A stretch of DNA of 64,000 bases from Aneurinibacillus uraniidurans (GTDB lineage: Bacteria; Bacillota; Bacilli; Aneurinibacillales; Aneurinibacillaceae), in the NCBI RefSeq assembly GCF_028471905.1, contig NZ_CP116902.1, positions 184,501 to 248,500 of the forward strand, given 5' to 3'. Shown piece after piece: positions 27,484 to 37,634 of the stretch. The notes below the pieces were generated by a model, which was not told the origin of the DNA, ran no database searches, and saw only the letters and a list, made by a program, of their open reading frames with translations. A program made the translations under genes and the position numbers. Each line of letters starts with the position of its first letter. The first letter of the stretch is position 1.

Positions 27484-28770
27484 GTGAAACAGAACGGTTC
27501 TCGTTTCGGATTGGAGAAAAAGCTTGTCATGGGCATCGCTCTCCTTTCCCTTGTTACATATAGCACGAGCGCGCTGTTTATTTTCTTTCTGCAGGACTAT
27601 GTAGTTCACTATATACCAAGCTGGTTATTTACAGCACTAACGCTATTGCTTGGTGTTTTCTGGTCAGGCGTGTTCGGCTGGGGTGTAGCTCGCTGGATTA
27701 CGAAGCCGATTGTCAAGCTGGAGCAGGCGGCTTCTTGTGCAGCAGAAGGGGATTTACGTGTGGAGATTCGTGTGCCAAATAGTGATGATGAGATTGCGAC
27801 TCTTACACGCTCTTTTGCTAAAATGATTGTCAATCTACGTAGTATGATGACAGATATCAATCAGTCAGCTGAGCACGCAACTGCCGGAGTACAAGAATTG
27901 ACAGAGGCATCTGAGCAGGCGGCCGTTCAGATCGAGCAAATTAGCGTGACCATGGATGAGATCGCGCAAGGAGCGGACAAGCAGGTAGCGTATACGAATA
28001 CGATGGTGCAGTCTGTAAGTCAGACGGAGCGTCTCAGTCAGGAAGCGAGCCAGTATGCTGAACAATCACGTGACTTGTCACGCCGCATGCTAGCTACGCT
28101 TGGGACAAGCAGTCAAATTGTTTCTTCCCTTGTTAATGGGATGCATCGGTTGGCCGAAGAAAATCAGAGTTCTATTGCTACTGTTCGTAGGCTTGAAGAA
28201 AATGCGGCGCAAATCGGCGCGATTACGCAGGTTGTCAGTGATCTGGCAGGGCAGACGAATCTACTTGCGCTCAATGCTAGCATCGAAGCGGCGCGTGCCG
28301 GGGAGCACGGGAAAGGCTTTGCGGTAGTAGCGGATGAAGTTCGGAATCTGGCAGATGAAAGTGGTCGGGCTGCTTCGAATATTAATGAGTTGATTGAATT
28401 GATGCAGAAAGAAGTAGGCCGTGTGGTCAGTCAGATCCATGAGCAAGTTGCAATTGCGGATGCAGAATCGCAGCGCGGCGCAGAGACGACTCAGGCACTG
28501 CATGAGATTGAGCATTCTGTGCAAGAAGTTGTGGCGGCTGTTGAGCATATTACCGAGCTGATTGTGCAGCAGAATGCTGGCATGCAGGTTATTATGCGAA
28601 ATGCGGGGGATGTAGCGCGTGTAGCGCACGAAGCATCAGACGGGGCAGAAGTTATTGCGCATGCTGCACAGGAGCAGACTGCTTTTATGGAAGAGGTGGC
28701 AGCAGCCGGCCAGGTGCTGCGTGAGCAGTCTGAACAGCTTAAACAATATGTAGCTCGTTTTCATATTTAA
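27484..28770 (+). CDS. Methyl-accepting chemotaxis protein without a large outer sensor domain
   Basis: 428 residues. Two closely spaced membrane helices (about residues 12-34 and 43-65) leave only a loop of a few residues outside. A HAMP domain follows ([34 protein letters not shown]), then a long cytoplasmic coiled coil whose hairpin tip reads [16 protein letters not shown] and [10 protein letters not shown], where CheA and CheW bind. With no ligand domain it may sense membrane state or a cytoplasmic signal. GTG 27484 is chosen for AAGGGGGG at 27466-27473. It is an added gene between ywlE and rpiB. Confidence 0.9.
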   Translation: MKQNGSRFGLEKKLVMGIALLSLVTYSTSALFIFFLQDYVVHYIPSWLFTALTLLLGVFWSGVFGWGVARWITKPIVKLEQAASCAAEGDLRVEIRVPNSDDEIATLTRSFAKMIVNLRSMMTDINQSAEHATAGVQELTEASEQAAVQIEQISVTMDEIAQGADKQVAYTNTMVQSVSQTERLSQEASQYAEQSRDLSRRMLATLGTSSQIVSSLVNGMHRLAEENQSSIATVRRLEENAAQIGAITQVVSDLAGQTNLLALNASIEAARAGEHGKGFAVVADEVRNLADESGRAASNINELIELMQKEVGRVVSQIHEQVAIADAESQRGAETTQALHEIEHSVQEVVAAVEHITELIVQQNAGMQVIMRNAGDVARVAHEASDGAEVIAHAAQEQTAFMEEVAAAGQVLREQSEQLKQYVARFHI

Positions 28771-28780
28771 TGAACGTATC

Positions 28781-28812
28781 AAAACGTAGGATCCTGTATC
28801 CTGCGTTTTTCT
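28781..28812 (+). terminator. Terminator after the chemoreceptor gene
   Basis: AAAACGTAGGAT pairs with ATCCTGCGTTTT (one T-G wobble) and is followed by TTCTTT. Confidence 0.7.
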
Positions 28813-28846
28813 TTATATAAATTTAAAGGAAAATTTAATTTACTAT

Positions 28847-28913
28847 GAAAAACTGTTTATTTCCGAACGATATTTAGTATATAATCAGGAATGTACAGTT
28901 TTTCAACAGTTTT
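28847..28913. promoter_or_regulatory. Three AAAACTGT half-sites around a TATAAT box
   Basis: GAAAAACTGT at 28847-28856 is the exact inverse of ACAGTTTTTC at 28895-28904; a further ACAGTTTT follows at 28906-28913. TATAAT lies between them at 28880-28885. This looks like a regulated promoter region before rpiB, but no regulator is identified. Confidence 0.4.
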
Positions 28914-28931
28914 AAGCAAGTGCAAGGTGCT

Positions 28932-28960
28932 CTGTCAAATCGGCGAGAATCGGGTATAAT
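28932..28960 (+). promoter_or_regulatory. Sigma-A promoter of rpiB
   Basis: CTGTCA (28932-28937), 17 bp, TATAAT (28955-28960), 41 bp before rpiB. Confidence 0.52.
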
Positions 28961-29001
28961 ACAGAAGAATGAACTATCGTGAAAAACGGAGGATATGTAC
29001 T

Positions 29002-29445
29002 ATGAAGGTTGCACTTGCTGCCGATCACGGCGGATACGGTCTGAAAGAAGAAATTAAGCAGTATCTTGATTCAGTTGGAATTTCGTACGAGGACTTCGGT
29101 TGTACGTGCGAGCAATCTGTTGATTATCCGGATTATGCACTTCCAGTTGCCGAGAAGGTAGCAGAAGGCCAGTTTGACCGTGGAATTCTTGTGTGTGGGA
29201 CCGGAATTGGGATGTCGATTGCGGCGAATAAAGTAAAAGGCATTCGCTGTGCGCTTGTACACGACTGTTTCACCGCAAAAGCGACACGTGAGCACAATGA
29301 CTCGAACGTGCTGGCGATGGGTGCACGCGTGATTGGACCTGGACTAGCACTTGAGATTGTGAAGCTCTGGCTTGGAACAGAGTTCGAAGGTGGACGCCAT
29401 ATGCGCCGTGTTGAGAAAATTGCAGAAATCGAAAACAAGCAGTAA
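29002..29445 (+). CDS. rpiB: Ribose-5-phosphate isomerase B
   Basis: 147 residues, the usual RpiB length. The N-terminus MKVALAADHGGYGLKEEI has the phosphate-binding DHGG motif; GILVCGTGIGMSIAANK holds the anion-hole loop; CALVHDCFTAKATREHNDSNVLAMG gives the catalytic His and Cys region. It interconverts ribose 5-phosphate and ribulose 5-phosphate. ATG 29002 follows AACGGAGGA. It has its own promoter and corresponds to ywlF in the Bacillus cluster. ywlG follows 13 bp after the stop. Confidence 0.95.
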   Translation: MKVALAADHGGYGLKEEIKQYLDSVGISYEDFGCTCEQSVDYPDYALPVAEKVAEGQFDRGILVCGTGIGMSIAANKVKGIRCALVHDCFTAKATREHNDSNVLAMGARVIGPGLALEIVKLWLGTEFEGGRHMRRVEKIAEIENKQ

Positions 29446-29458
29446 AGACGGACGGCTA

Positions 29459-30031
29459 ATGATGAGTGTGGAAACCATTCGCGAAGAAGTAGCGACAATT
29501 GCCTTTGAACTGCTGCAGGCGAAGCCGCTTGGTGTTGGATGTGTGCTGGTGATTGGCACGAGTACGAGTGAAATCATCGGACGAAGAATCGGCTCAGCAG
29601 GTAGCCAGGAAGTAGCCGTGGCATTGTATGAAGCGCTAGAAGCAGTCCGGGTTAAGCATGGCTTTGCGCTCGCGTTTCAATGCTGTGAGCATTTGAACCG
29701 CGCGCTTGTAATAGAAAGAGAAACCGCAGAACGGTTCGGCTGGCCTGAAGTAACCGTCATTCCTGTGCCGACAGCAGGCGGGGCAATGGCGGCGCACGCG
29801 TTCCGTGCGATGCAGGATGCAGTAGTTGTAGAATCGATTCAGGCGGATGCGGGCATTGATATTGGCGATACGTTTATTGGCATGCATTTGAAGCCAGTAG
29901 CCGTTCCCGTACGCCCGAGCGTTAAGCAGGTAGGGGAAGCGCATGTCACAATGGCAGTTACACGTCCGAAGCTAATCGGAGGTGTCCGCGCTGTATATGA
30001 TCGTGGACCTTTGAATGATAGCTGCCGATAA
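29459..30031 (+). CDS. ywlG: YwlG family protein (UPF0340)
   Basis: 190 residues, cytoplasmic, no membrane segments. It has the family stretches VIGTSTSEIIGRRIGSAGS, FALAFQCCEHLNRALVIERE, VPVPTAGGAMAAHAFRAM and MHLKPVAVPVRPSVK. The biochemical function is not established. The start lies in MMSVETIREEV (ATG 29459 or 29462); the ribosome site is weak (GACGGACGG), so translation may be coupled to rpiB. The order rpiB-ywlG-glyA is the same as in Bacillus. Confidence 0.88.
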   Translation: MMSVETIREEVATIAFELLQAKPLGVGCVLVIGTSTSEIIGRRIGSAGSQEVAVALYEALEAVRVKHGFALAFQCCEHLNRALVIERETAERFGWPEVTVIPVPTAGGAMAAHAFRAMQDAVVVESIQADAGIDIGDTFIGMHLKPVAVPVRPSVKQVGEAHVTMAVTRPKLIGGVRAVYDRGPLNDSCR

Positions 30032-30056
30032 TTACAAGTGAAGGAGACGAAGATAA

Positions 30057-31307
30057 ATGCTAGAACATGTAAAAAAACAAGATCCACAAGTAGCAGAAGC
30101 CATTAAGCTGGAGCTTGACCGCCAGCGCACAAAAATCGAGCTGATCGCATCCGAGAACTTTGTAAGTGAAGCTGTTATGGAAACGATGGGTACGGTTCTG
30201 ACGAATAAATATGCGGAAGGCTATCCGGGCAAACGCTACTATGGCGGTTGCGAATGTGTAGACATTGCAGAAGATCTGGCACGTGACCGTGCGAAACAAC
30301 TGTTTGGCGCTGAACATGCTAATGTGCAGCCTCATTCTGGTGCACAGGCAAACATGGCTGTTTATTTTGCATTCCTTAAGCCGGGAGACACTGTGCTTGG
30401 TATGAATCTGTCACACGGTGGACACCTTACACACGGAAGTTCGGTTAACTTCTCCGGTACGCTTTACAACTTTGTTGAGTACGGCGTAAGCGAAGACAAG
30501 CAAGTTCTTGATTATGACGATATCCGTCAAAAAGCGGAAGAACATAAACCAAAAATGATCGTAGCAGGTGCAAGTGCGTACCCGCGTCAAATCGATTTCG
30601 CTAAATTAAGCGAGATTGCGAAAAGTGTCGGCGCATACCTGATGGTAGACATGGCACACATCGCAGGTCTTGTGGCAACTGGACACCATCCAAATCCGGT
30701 TCCGCATGCGGATTTCGTAACTACTACAACACACAAAACATTGCGCGGTCCTCGTGGCGGTATGATCCTTTGCCGCGAAGAATATGCAAAAGCAATCGAC
30801 AAAGCTGTATTCCCTGGCATTCAGGGTGGCCCACTTATGCACGTAATCGCAGCAAAAGCGGTAGCATTTGGTGAAGCACTCAAACCTGAATTCAAAGAGT
30901 ATGCTGCAAATATCGTAGCAAATGCAAAACAACTTGCAGAATCGCTTACAGAAGAAGGATTCACGCTTATCTCTGGTGGTACAGACAATCATCTTATCTT
31001 GATTGACGTTCGCAACATGAACCTGACAGGGAAAGAAGCAGAACACATTCTCGATGAAGTGGGGATCACATGTAACAAAAATACGATCCCGTACGATCCG
31101 GCTAGCCCGTTCGTAACAAGTGGTATTCGTATCGGTACAGCAGCGGTTACAAGCCGTGGCTTCGATGCAGAAGCAATGAAAGAAATCGCAGCGATCATGG
31201 CTGTAGCACTCAAGAACCCGCAGGATGAAGCGAAACAGGCAGAAGCAAGCGAGCGAGTGGCTGCTCTGTGCGCAAAATTCCCGATGTATCCGAATCTGAG
31301 TCTCTAA
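30057..31307 (+). CDS. glyA: Serine hydroxymethyltransferase
   Basis: 416 residues, PLP enzyme of fold type I. Landmarks are [61 protein letters not shown] and the PLP lysine in [13 protein letters not shown]. It moves the serine beta-carbon to tetrahydrofolate, giving glycine and 5,10-methylene-THF, the main one-carbon source. ATG 30057 has GAAGGAGACG upstream. A strong terminator follows, so it likely ends the rpiB-ywlG-glyA transcript. No glycine or other riboswitch is seen in the short upstream gap. Confidence 0.97.
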   Translation: MLEHVKKQDPQVAEAIKLELDRQRTKIELIASENFVSEAVMETMGTVLTNKYAEGYPGKRYYGGCECVDIAEDLARDRAKQLFGAEHANVQPHSGAQANMAVYFAFLKPGDTVLGMNLSHGGHLTHGSSVNFSGTLYNFVEYGVSEDKQVLDYDDIRQKAEEHKPKMIVAGASAYPRQIDFAKLSEIAKSVGAYLMVDMAHIAGLVATGHHPNPVPHADFVTTTTHKTLRGPRGGMILCREEYAKAIDKAVFPGIQGGPLMHVIAAKAVAFGEALKPEFKEYAANIVANAKQLAESLTEEGFTLISGGTDNHLILIDVRNMNLTGKEAEHILDEVGITCNKNTIPYDPASPFVTSGIRIGTAAVTSRGFDAEAMKEIAAIMAVALKNPQDEAKQAEASERVAALCAKFPMYPNLSL

Positions 31308-31325
31308 TCAGTACGTAATAAAGGC

Positions 31326-31371
31326 AAAAGACCTCTTGTTGGCTGCTAGGCCAGGAAGAGGTCTTTTCTAT
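31326..31371 (+). terminator. Terminator after glyA
   Basis: AAAAGACCTCTT pairs with AAGAGGTCTTTT; the loop contains a smaller TGGC/GGCCA pairing. Confidence 0.85.
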
Positions 31372-31435
31372 ATCGAATCTTTGGTTGTTTAAAATGTCGG
31401 TTGGAATGCATACTAAGTTCTGCATGTTTTGCATT

Positions 31436-31462
31436 TTGTTTTTGATATGCTTTTGCTATAAT
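31436..31462 (+). promoter_or_regulatory. Promoter of upp
   Basis: An extended -10 TGCTATAAT at 31454-31462 with a T-rich -35 region (TTGTTT at 31436). It lies 67 bp before upp. Confidence 0.55.
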
Positions 31463-31529
31463 ATAACGCAGTGTAAAAATTAGCGCCCGCTATGGGAGCA
31501 TTTTTCAAGCAGACAGGAGGCAAAACCTA

Positions 31530-32159
31530 GTGGGAAAAGTATACGTATTCGACCATCCACTTATTCAACATAAAGTATCATACATCCGTGATAAAAATAC
31601 GGGAACGAAGGAATTTCGTGAACTTGTTGACGAAGTTGCGATGCTGATGGCATATGAAATTACGCGAGATATGCCGCTTAAAGAAATCGAGATCGAAACA
31701 CCAGTTACGACATGTAAAACGAACGTAATCGCTGGTAAAAAAGTAGGCCTGGTGCCAATTCTGCGTGCCGGACTTGGCATGGTAGACGGAATGATGAAGA
31801 TCATTCCGGCAGCAAAAGTTGGACATGTAGGGTTGTACCGCAACCCAGAAACACTGGAGCCGGTAGAATACTATGTGAAGCTGCCAAGTGATGTGAATGA
31901 ACGTGAACTGATCGTTATCGATCCAATGCTTGCTACAGGCGGTTCTGCGGCAGCTGCGATTACAGCCTTGAAAAATCGCGGTGCAAAACATTTGAAACTG
32001 ATGTGCCTAATTGCAGCACCAGAGGGCATCGAGAAGCTGCATGAGATTCATCCGGACATTGATATTTATGTAGCAGCAGTGGATGAGCGATTGAACGATC
32101 ATGGCTATATTGTGCCGGGCTTAGGAGACGCGGGAGACCGTCTGTACGGCACGAAGTAA
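31530..32159 (+). CDS. upp: Uracil phosphoribosyltransferase
   Basis: 209 residues. Upp family motifs are [36 protein letters not shown], the PRPP loop [16 protein letters not shown] and the C-terminal [16 protein letters not shown], which contacts uracil. It salvages uracil to UMP. GTG 31530 follows AGGAGG at close spacing. The 2-epimerase gene follows at 22 bp and probably shares the transcript, linking UMP salvage and UDP-sugar supply only by position. In Bacillus upp likewise lies between glyA and the atp operon. Confidence 0.97.
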   Translation: MGKVYVFDHPLIQHKVSYIRDKNTGTKEFRELVDEVAMLMAYEITRDMPLKEIEIETPVTTCKTNVIAGKKVGLVPILRAGLGMVDGMMKIIPAAKVGHVGLYRNPETLEPVEYYVKLPSDVNERELIVIDPMLATGGSAAAAITALKNRGAKHLKLMCLIAAPEGIEKLHEIHPDIDIYVAAVDERLNDHGYIVPGLGDAGDRLYGTK

Positions 32160-32181
32160 CAATTCGGGATGGGGTGAGATC

Positions 32182-33333
32182 GTGGCGAAGAAAAAAATTA
32201 TGACGGTGTTTGGTACGCGACCAGAAGCGATCAAAATGGCGCCGCTTGTACATGAGCTGCGTCAATATGAGGAACTAGAGCCGTTCGTATGTGTAACGGC
32301 CCAGCATCGTCAAATGCTTGATCAAGTATTGGAGATTTTTGCGATTGAAGCGGATGCCGATCTGAATGTCATGAAGGAACGTCAGACGCTGACACAGGTG
32401 ACAACCCGTGTGCTTGAAGGTCTTGATGAAGTCATGAAAACAGAAAAGCCGGATATGGTGCTTGTTCATGGAGATACGACAACTACATTTGCGGCGAGTT
32501 TAGCAGCGATGTACAATCAGATTCCAGTTGGGCATGTGGAAGCAGGTCTGCGCACATGGAATAAGTATTCGCCGTTCCCGGAAGAGATGAATCGGCAGTT
32601 AACGGGTGTCATGTCTGACCTTCATTTTGCCCCGACTGCCCAGGCAGCCGACAACTTGAAGCGAGAAGATAAGCCGGTAGAAGCGATTCATATTACGGGC
32701 AATACGGTCATTGATGCGCTTAAAACGACAGTGCGTAATGATTATAGCCACCCGGTACTTAAAGAATTTGCGGATAAAAAGCTCGTCTTGATGACAGCTC
32801 ACCGCCGCGAAAACCTCGGGGAACCGATGGCGCGTATGTTCCGAGCGATTCGTCGTCTGGTGGACAAGCATGAGGACATCGCGGTTGTATATCCGGTGCA
32901 CTTAAATCCAGTCGTACAGGAAGCAGCAGCGAAATATCTTGGTGAGCATCCGCGCATTCAACTGATCGCGCCACTTGATGCGGTTGATTTCCATAACTTT
33001 ATGTCACGTGCTCATCTTATTCTGACGGACTCTGGGGGCATACAAGAAGAGGCTCCGGCATTTGGTGTGCCAGTGCTTGTGTTGCGTGATACAACAGAGC
33101 GTCCAGAAGGGATTAAGGCGGGCACATTGAAGCTTGCCGGTACAGACGAAGAGACGATCTTCGGCCTTGCAGACGAATTGTTAAGCAGTCAGGAAGCGTA
33201 TGAGAAAATGGCGAAAGCTGCTAACCCGTATGGGGATGGAGAAGCGTCTCGCCGCATCTGTGAGGCGATCCTCTACTACTTTGGCCTTCGCACGGAAAAG
33301 CCGGAGCTGTTTGAGCCAGGAGTCACAAAATAG
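32182..33333 (+). CDS. wecB: UDP-N-acetylglucosamine 2-epimerase (non-hydrolysing)
   Basis: 383 residues of the GT-B-fold WecB/MnaA family. It has MTVFGTRPEAIKMAPL, VHGDTTTTFAASLAA, GHVEAGLRTWNKYSPFPEEMNR, LMTAHRRENLGEP and LTDSGGIQEEAPAFGVPVL. It interconverts UDP-GlcNAc and UDP-ManNAc, the precursor of teichoic-acid linkage units and of other surface polysaccharides. GTG 32182 follows GGGGTGAG. In an SLH-carrying organism, ManNAc-containing wall polymers are the usual anchors for S-layer-type proteins, and such a protein is encoded next; that link is an inference. Confidence 0.95.
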   Translation: MAKKKIMTVFGTRPEAIKMAPLVHELRQYEELEPFVCVTAQHRQMLDQVLEIFAIEADADLNVMKERQTLTQVTTRVLEGLDEVMKTEKPDMVLVHGDTTTTFAASLAAMYNQIPVGHVEAGLRTWNKYSPFPEEMNRQLTGVMSDLHFAPTAQAADNLKREDKPVEAIHITGNTVIDALKTTVRNDYSHPVLKEFADKKLVLMTAHRRENLGEPMARMFRAIRRLVDKHEDIAVVYPVHLNPVVQEAAAKYLGEHPRIQLIAPLDAVDFHNFMSRAHLILTDSGGIQEEAPAFGVPVLVLRDTTERPEGIKAGTLKLAGTDEETIFGLADELLSSQEAYEKMAKAANPYGDGEASRRICEAILYYFGLRTEKPELFEPGVTK

Positions 33334-33357
33334 TGTAGTAATAATCATGATGTTATG

Positions 33358-33384
33358 GCCGATGCAATATGCGTCGGCTTTTTA
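33358..33384 (+). terminator. Terminator after wecB
   Basis: GCCGATGCA pairs with TGCGTCGGC (one T-G) around ATA, then TTTTT. Confidence 0.78.
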
Positions 33385-33487
33385 TATTGCAAGTTTTACA
33401 CATCGAAAAAGAAACAAATGGAAGCTGTTATGCGTCTAACTCAGATGGAGAACGTATAGATCAATACATAACGAGAGGAGAAAGATG

Positions 33488-36280
33488 ATGGGAAACCGCA
33501 TAAGCAGGGTTATGGTGCTCACGTTTGCACTGACGATGATCATGGCCCTGCAGCTGCCGTCTGTCGGACAGGCTGCCAGTATGTCGTTACAGAAGCTGTC
33601 AGAGTCAATCATTGGGGAAGGGACAGTTCTGCAAAAGTATAAGCTGGTCAGCGGGGGAAGAAGCTCGACTGTTTATGTGACACGAGCAGACCTGAACAAT
33701 CAATATGTGAAGGTAGGTCCGGTTTACGGTACGAATGGACAGGTGACAGTGAAACAGAATGTCAAGAAGATGGCCGATGAAAAAGGAGCCATTGCTGCAA
33801 TTAATGCCGATTTTTTCCGAATGGATCGCAAAGGTGCGCCGTTTGGTATTGTACTTGATGAGGGAAAACTTGTATCATCCATGGGAAAAATCAATAGCTG
33901 GTATTCATTCGGACTTTTGAGTGATCGAACTGCCATTATGTCGCATTTGGGCTTTACGGGAACCGTGCAGGCTCAGGATGGGACAACTGGAGTCATTCAG
34001 GGTGTGAATAAGGAAGAATACAATCCGACGAATGACAAAAGTCATCTAGGTAAGATCAACTTGTATACACGTGATTTCGGTCCAACAAGTCTTGGTGCCA
34101 TTAAGGGCTATGATGACGCTGTTGAAATGCTGGTTGTTGATGATACGGTTAAAGATATACGCGTGGGTAATCCAACCGGTTACACGATCCCAACAGGTGG
34201 CTACGTGCTGTGGGGACACGGAGCGGGCAAGCAGTATTTAATGCAGCATTTCCAAGTGGGGGATCCAGTAACGGTAACGCTTCAGACGACGACAGATATT
34301 CCGCTTGACGGCCGGACACTAACCAGTGCAGTAGGCGGGCATGTCATACTGGTAAAGAACGGTCAGGCTCTTACGAACATTCCATCTGATTACATTGGTG
34401 GCTATCAGCCGCGCAGTGCGTTTGGTATCTCGCAGGATGGCAAGACCGTGTATATAGTAGCGGTAGAGGGATCATCTGCTAGTAAAGGCGTAACGCTTGA
34501 TGAGATGGCCCAGGTATTAAAGCAGCTTGGTGCGTACAATGCAGCGAACTTTGATGGTGGTGGTTCGACTACCATGGTGGCACGCCAGTTAGGGGATACA
34601 CAGGCATCACTGCTGAATACGCCAAAGGGTGGAAGTATGCGTGCCGTGCCAACTGGACTCGCTATTTTTAATACGGCACCGGCTGGTGAGTTTTCGAACT
34701 TTTTCTTTACGAATGACACAAAAACCGTGATGGGTAAAGCAACACCGATTACGGTAAAAGCATATGATACACATTATCAGCCGTTTAAACTTGATCCATC
34801 GCTAATGACATGGACTGCTAATCCGGCAGATGGTACGTTTACGAAAAATGTGTTTACACCGAAGCGAAGTGGTTCCATTGTGATTACCGGACAGTATGGT
34901 AATGTAAAGAAAAATCTCACGCTTACAGTAGCATCGCTTGATGTAACAGATATGACAATATCCCCGGGTTCTCTTGGATTGCGTCCGAATGATCAAGCGA
35001 ATGTAACCGTAACATTGAAGGCGAAGAACGGGCAGACATTTACAGCTTCTCCAGACATGGTGAAGGTATCTCTGACTCCTGGTCTTGGATCTGTAAATGG
35101 ACTGACGGTTACAGCAGGAAGTGAAAACAAATCCGGGGAACTCGTTGTAACCTATAAAAATATCGTACGTAAAATTCCGGTAACGGTCGGTACAACGTGG
35201 TCGCTCTGGAGCCATCTTGATACAACAACAGGATTGACGTATACGGCAATTCCAGCTGCTGTTAGTGCAGATGGTTCGTTCCGCCTCTCAGGAGACGGAG
35301 AGCCAGCACAGTCAGGTAAATCGTTGCGTCTCGATTACAATCTAACAAATTCTTCAAACATTGATATGCGATTTGCATACGGGCGTTTTGCTCCAGCTAT
35401 GGCGCTGCCAGGTAAACCACTTGGAATGAAACTCTGGGTAAAAGGCGACGACAGCAATCACTGGCTTCGTGCGGAAGTACAAGATGCGAACGGCAAGATT
35501 TACTATGTAGATCTGGCGAAGCAAGTAAACTGGAGTGACTGGAAAGAGGTAGAAGGTCGCTTCCCGACAGGTATGGCGTATCCAGTTTCCCTGCGTAGTC
35601 TGTACATTGTAGATGAAGAAGATTCTACGCTTGAACCAAAAGGCACACTGTACTTCGATGATCTCTCGCTGGAACAGCCAGGGAGTGGTTTGGCAGGTGT
35701 GACACCACCGCCACCACCACCGCCTTCTTCGGTAGGTGGTTTTACAGACATTGGGGGACACTGGGCACAGGATACATTGCTTGCGATGTATAACAAAGGC
35801 ATTGTAAGTGGTGTGACACCGACAACGATAGGCCCTGAGCTTCCGGTGACACGCGGGCAGTTCGTAACATTCATGGATCGTGCGTTTGGCTGGTCCAAAG
35901 CGGGAGAGGTACAAGCTGCATCGTTTACTGATGAGATTCCTGCTTATGCTAGGGCAGCCGTCAATGCTGCGGCAGCGAAAAAAATCGTAACAGGACTCCC
36001 TGATGGCACATTCCAGGCTGATAAACCAATTAGCCGTGCCGATATGGCGGTTATGATGCACAACGCGCTGAAGCAAGGATATGGCAAGTTAGATGGTGCA
36101 ACCGTAGAAAAAGCAGCGTATAAAGATGAAGATGCAATCCCTCCGTATGCGACAGAAAGTATACGTATCTTGTCTGAGCTGGGTTATTTGAGTGGAGAAG
36201 ATGGAAACTTCGAGCCTGCCCGCACCGCAACGCGGGCAGAAGCGCTTGTCGTGATCAAACGTTTGCTTGACAGTATGTAA
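33488..36280 (+). CDS. Secreted phosphodiester-glycosidase-domain protein with SLH anchor
   Basis: About 930 residues. A signal peptide ends near QLPSVGQAAS. Residues ~40-395 resemble the phosphodiester glycosidase (NAGPA/DUF2233) domain: AINADFFRMDRKGAPFGIV, a conserved core with VNFDGGG-like AANFDGGGSTTMV, and PRSAFGISQDG. Next come Ig-like segments (~400-565), a beta-rich, carbohydrate-binding-like segment (~570-735, LRLDYNLTNSSNIDMRF... LYFDDLSLEQ), a run of seven Pro, and three SLH repeats (GHWAQDTLLAMYNKGIV; GLPDGTFQADKPISRADM; LGYLSGEDGNFEPARTATRAE). It is probably held on wall polysaccharide and hydrolyses a sugar phosphodiester, perhaps a wall or capsule polymer. ATG 33488 has better spacing from AGGAG than 33485. 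Substrate unknown. Confidence 0.85.
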   Translation: MGNRISRVMVLTFALTMIMALQLPSVGQAASMSLQKLSESIIGEGTVLQKYKLVSGGRSSTVYVTRADLNNQYVKVGPVYGTNGQVTVKQNVKKMADEKGAIAAINADFFRMDRKGAPFGIVLDEGKLVSSMGKINSWYSFGLLSDRTAIMSHLGFTGTVQAQDGTTGVIQGVNKEEYNPTNDKSHLGKINLYTRDFGPTSLGAIKGYDDAVEMLVVDDTVKDIRVGNPTGYTIPTGGYVLWGHGAGKQYLMQHFQVGDPVTVTLQTTTDIPLDGRTLTSAVGGHVILVKNGQALTNIPSDYIGGYQPRSAFGISQDGKTVYIVAVEGSSASKGVTLDEMAQVLKQLGAYNAANFDGGGSTTMVARQLGDTQASLLNTPKGGSMRAVPTGLAIFNTAPAGEFSNFFFTNDTKTVMGKATPITVKAYDTHYQPFKLDPSLMTWTANPADGTFTKNVFTPKRSGSIVITGQYGNVKKNLTLTVASLDVTDMTISPGSLGLRPNDQANVTVTLKAKNGQTFTASPDMVKVSLTPGLGSVNGLTVTAGSENKSGELVVTYKNIVRKIPVTVGTTWSLWSHLDTTTGLTYTAIPAAVSADGSFRLSGDGEPAQSGKSLRLDYNLTNSSNIDMRFAYGRFAPAMALPGKPLGMKLWVKGDDSNHWLRAEVQDANGKIYYVDLAKQVNWSDWKEVEGRFPTGMAYPVSLRSLYIVDEEDSTLEPKGTLYFDDLSLEQPGSGLAGVTPPPPPPPSSVGGFTDIGGHWAQDTLLAMYNKGIVSGVTPTTIGPELPVTRGQFVTFMDRAFGWSKAGEVQAASFTDEIPAYARAAVNAAAAKKIVTGLPDGTFQADKPISRADMAVMMHNALKQGYGKLDGATVEKAAYKDEDAIPPYATESIRILSELGYLSGEDGNFEPARTATRAEALVVIKRLLDSM

Positions 36281-36380
36281 TTATCATTAAATTCTGGAAG
36301 TTAAGCAGGAATTAAGTCTGTCAATCTCGAATATAGTACACCGTATTTTCTACTATAAAGAAGAGAGAGGGAACCATAAC

Positions 36381-37568
36381 ATGAATAATCGTGATGTTGT
36401 CATTGTGAGTGCAGTGCGTACGCCGATTGGGAACTTTATGGGATCATTGAGCAGCATTCCAGCAGCGGAATTAGGAGCAATTGCAATTAAAGAAGCGTTG
36501 AAACGTGCAGGCGTGTCAGGCGATCAAGTAGATGAAGTAATTATGGGGAATATTCTACAGGCAGGTACAGGTCAGGGGCCAGCCCGCCAGGCAGCGATTA
36601 AGGCAGGCTTGCCGCAAGAAGTACCATCGATGGCGATTAACAAATTGTGTGGTTCCGGTCTTAAAGCTGTTCATCTGGCTGCACAGGCGATTTCTAATGG
36701 AGATGCGGAAATCGTCGTAGCGGGCGGGATGGAGAACATGAGCCTGGCACCGTATTTGATGCCAAAAGCTCGTACTGGCTATCGGATGGGTGATCAGAAA
36801 GTTCTTGATAGCATGCTGACAGATGGACTGATTTGTGCGTTCAATGAATATCATATGGGGATTACAGCTGAAAATATTGCCGAGCAGTACGGATTAACAC
36901 GTGCTGAGCAGGATGAATTCGCTGCATGGAGTCAGCAAAAAGTAGAAGCGGCCACTCAGGCGAACCGATTCAGTGAAGAGATTGTTTCGGTGGAAATTCC
37001 ACAGCGCAAGGGAGATCCAATTGTAGTAGATAAGGATGAGTTCCCGCGTGCGGGTATTACAGCGGAGCAGCTCGGTAAGCTGAAGCCTGCATTTAAGAAA
37101 GACGGAACGGTAACAGCGGGCAATGCGTCTGGGATTAATGATGGAGCAGCAGCACTCGTGCTGATGAGTCGTGAGCGTGCGGAGCAGCTTGGCATTAAGC
37201 CATTGGCCGTGATTCGTGCAAATGCTAGTGCAGGGGTGGACCCGGCTATCATGGGTATTGGTCCGGTTCCGGCTACGAAGAAAGCGTTGGAGAAAGCAGG
37301 CCTGTCTATCGAAGACATGGATCTGGTCGAAGCGAACGAAGCATTTGCCGCGCAATCGCTTGCAGTAGGTCGTGACCTGAACATTCCACGTGAGAAGCTG
37401 AATGTAAATGGAGGCGCGATTTCACTCGGTCACCCGATCGGTGCAAGTGGTGCACGGATTTTGGTTACGCTGCTGCATGAGATGAAGCGTCGCGAAGTTC
37501 GTTACGGTCTGGCTACGCTTTGTATTGGTGGCGGGCAAGGTGTGTCGACGATTGTTGAAATGGAATAA
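36381..37568 (+). CDS. thl: Acetyl-CoA acetyltransferase (thiolase)
   Basis: 395 residues. The acyl-accepting cysteine is in [44 protein letters not shown] and CIGGGQG give the other thiolase signatures including the catalytic His and second Cys. It condenses two acetyl-CoA to acetoacetyl-CoA or cleaves 3-ketoacyl-CoA in the cytoplasm. ATG 36381 follows AGAGAGAGGGAACC. It is a separate single gene between the SLH protein and the atp operon; a second thiolase ends at the left edge of the window, so the genome has at least two. Confidence 0.95.
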   Translation: MNNRDVVIVSAVRTPIGNFMGSLSSIPAAELGAIAIKEALKRAGVSGDQVDEVIMGNILQAGTGQGPARQAAIKAGLPQEVPSMAINKLCGSGLKAVHLAAQAISNGDAEIVVAGGMENMSLAPYLMPKARTGYRMGDQKVLDSMLTDGLICAFNEYHMGITAENIAEQYGLTRAEQDEFAAWSQQKVEAATQANRFSEEIVSVEIPQRKGDPIVVDKDEFPRAGITAEQLGKLKPAFKKDGTVTAGNASGINDGAAALVLMSRERAEQLGIKPLAVIRANASAGVDPAIMGIGPVPATKKALEKAGLSIEDMDLVEANEAFAAQSLAVGRDLNIPREKLNVNGGAISLGHPIGASGARILVTLLHEMKRREVRYGLATLCIGGGQGVSTIVEME

Positions 37569-37602
37569 TAAACCTAATTACAAACTGTAAAGTGCATGGT
37601 TT

Positions 37603-37609
37603 TGTCGAA
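37603..37609 (+). promoter_or_regulatory. Spo0A box upstream of the atp promoter
   Basis: TGTCGAA, the core 0A-box, 26 bp before the -35 of the atp promoter. A second one in reverse (TTCGACA, 37727-37733) lies in the leader. Binding is inferred. Confidence 0.45.
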
Positions 37610-37634
37610 AAAGTGACAAACAGGTTGCAACTTG

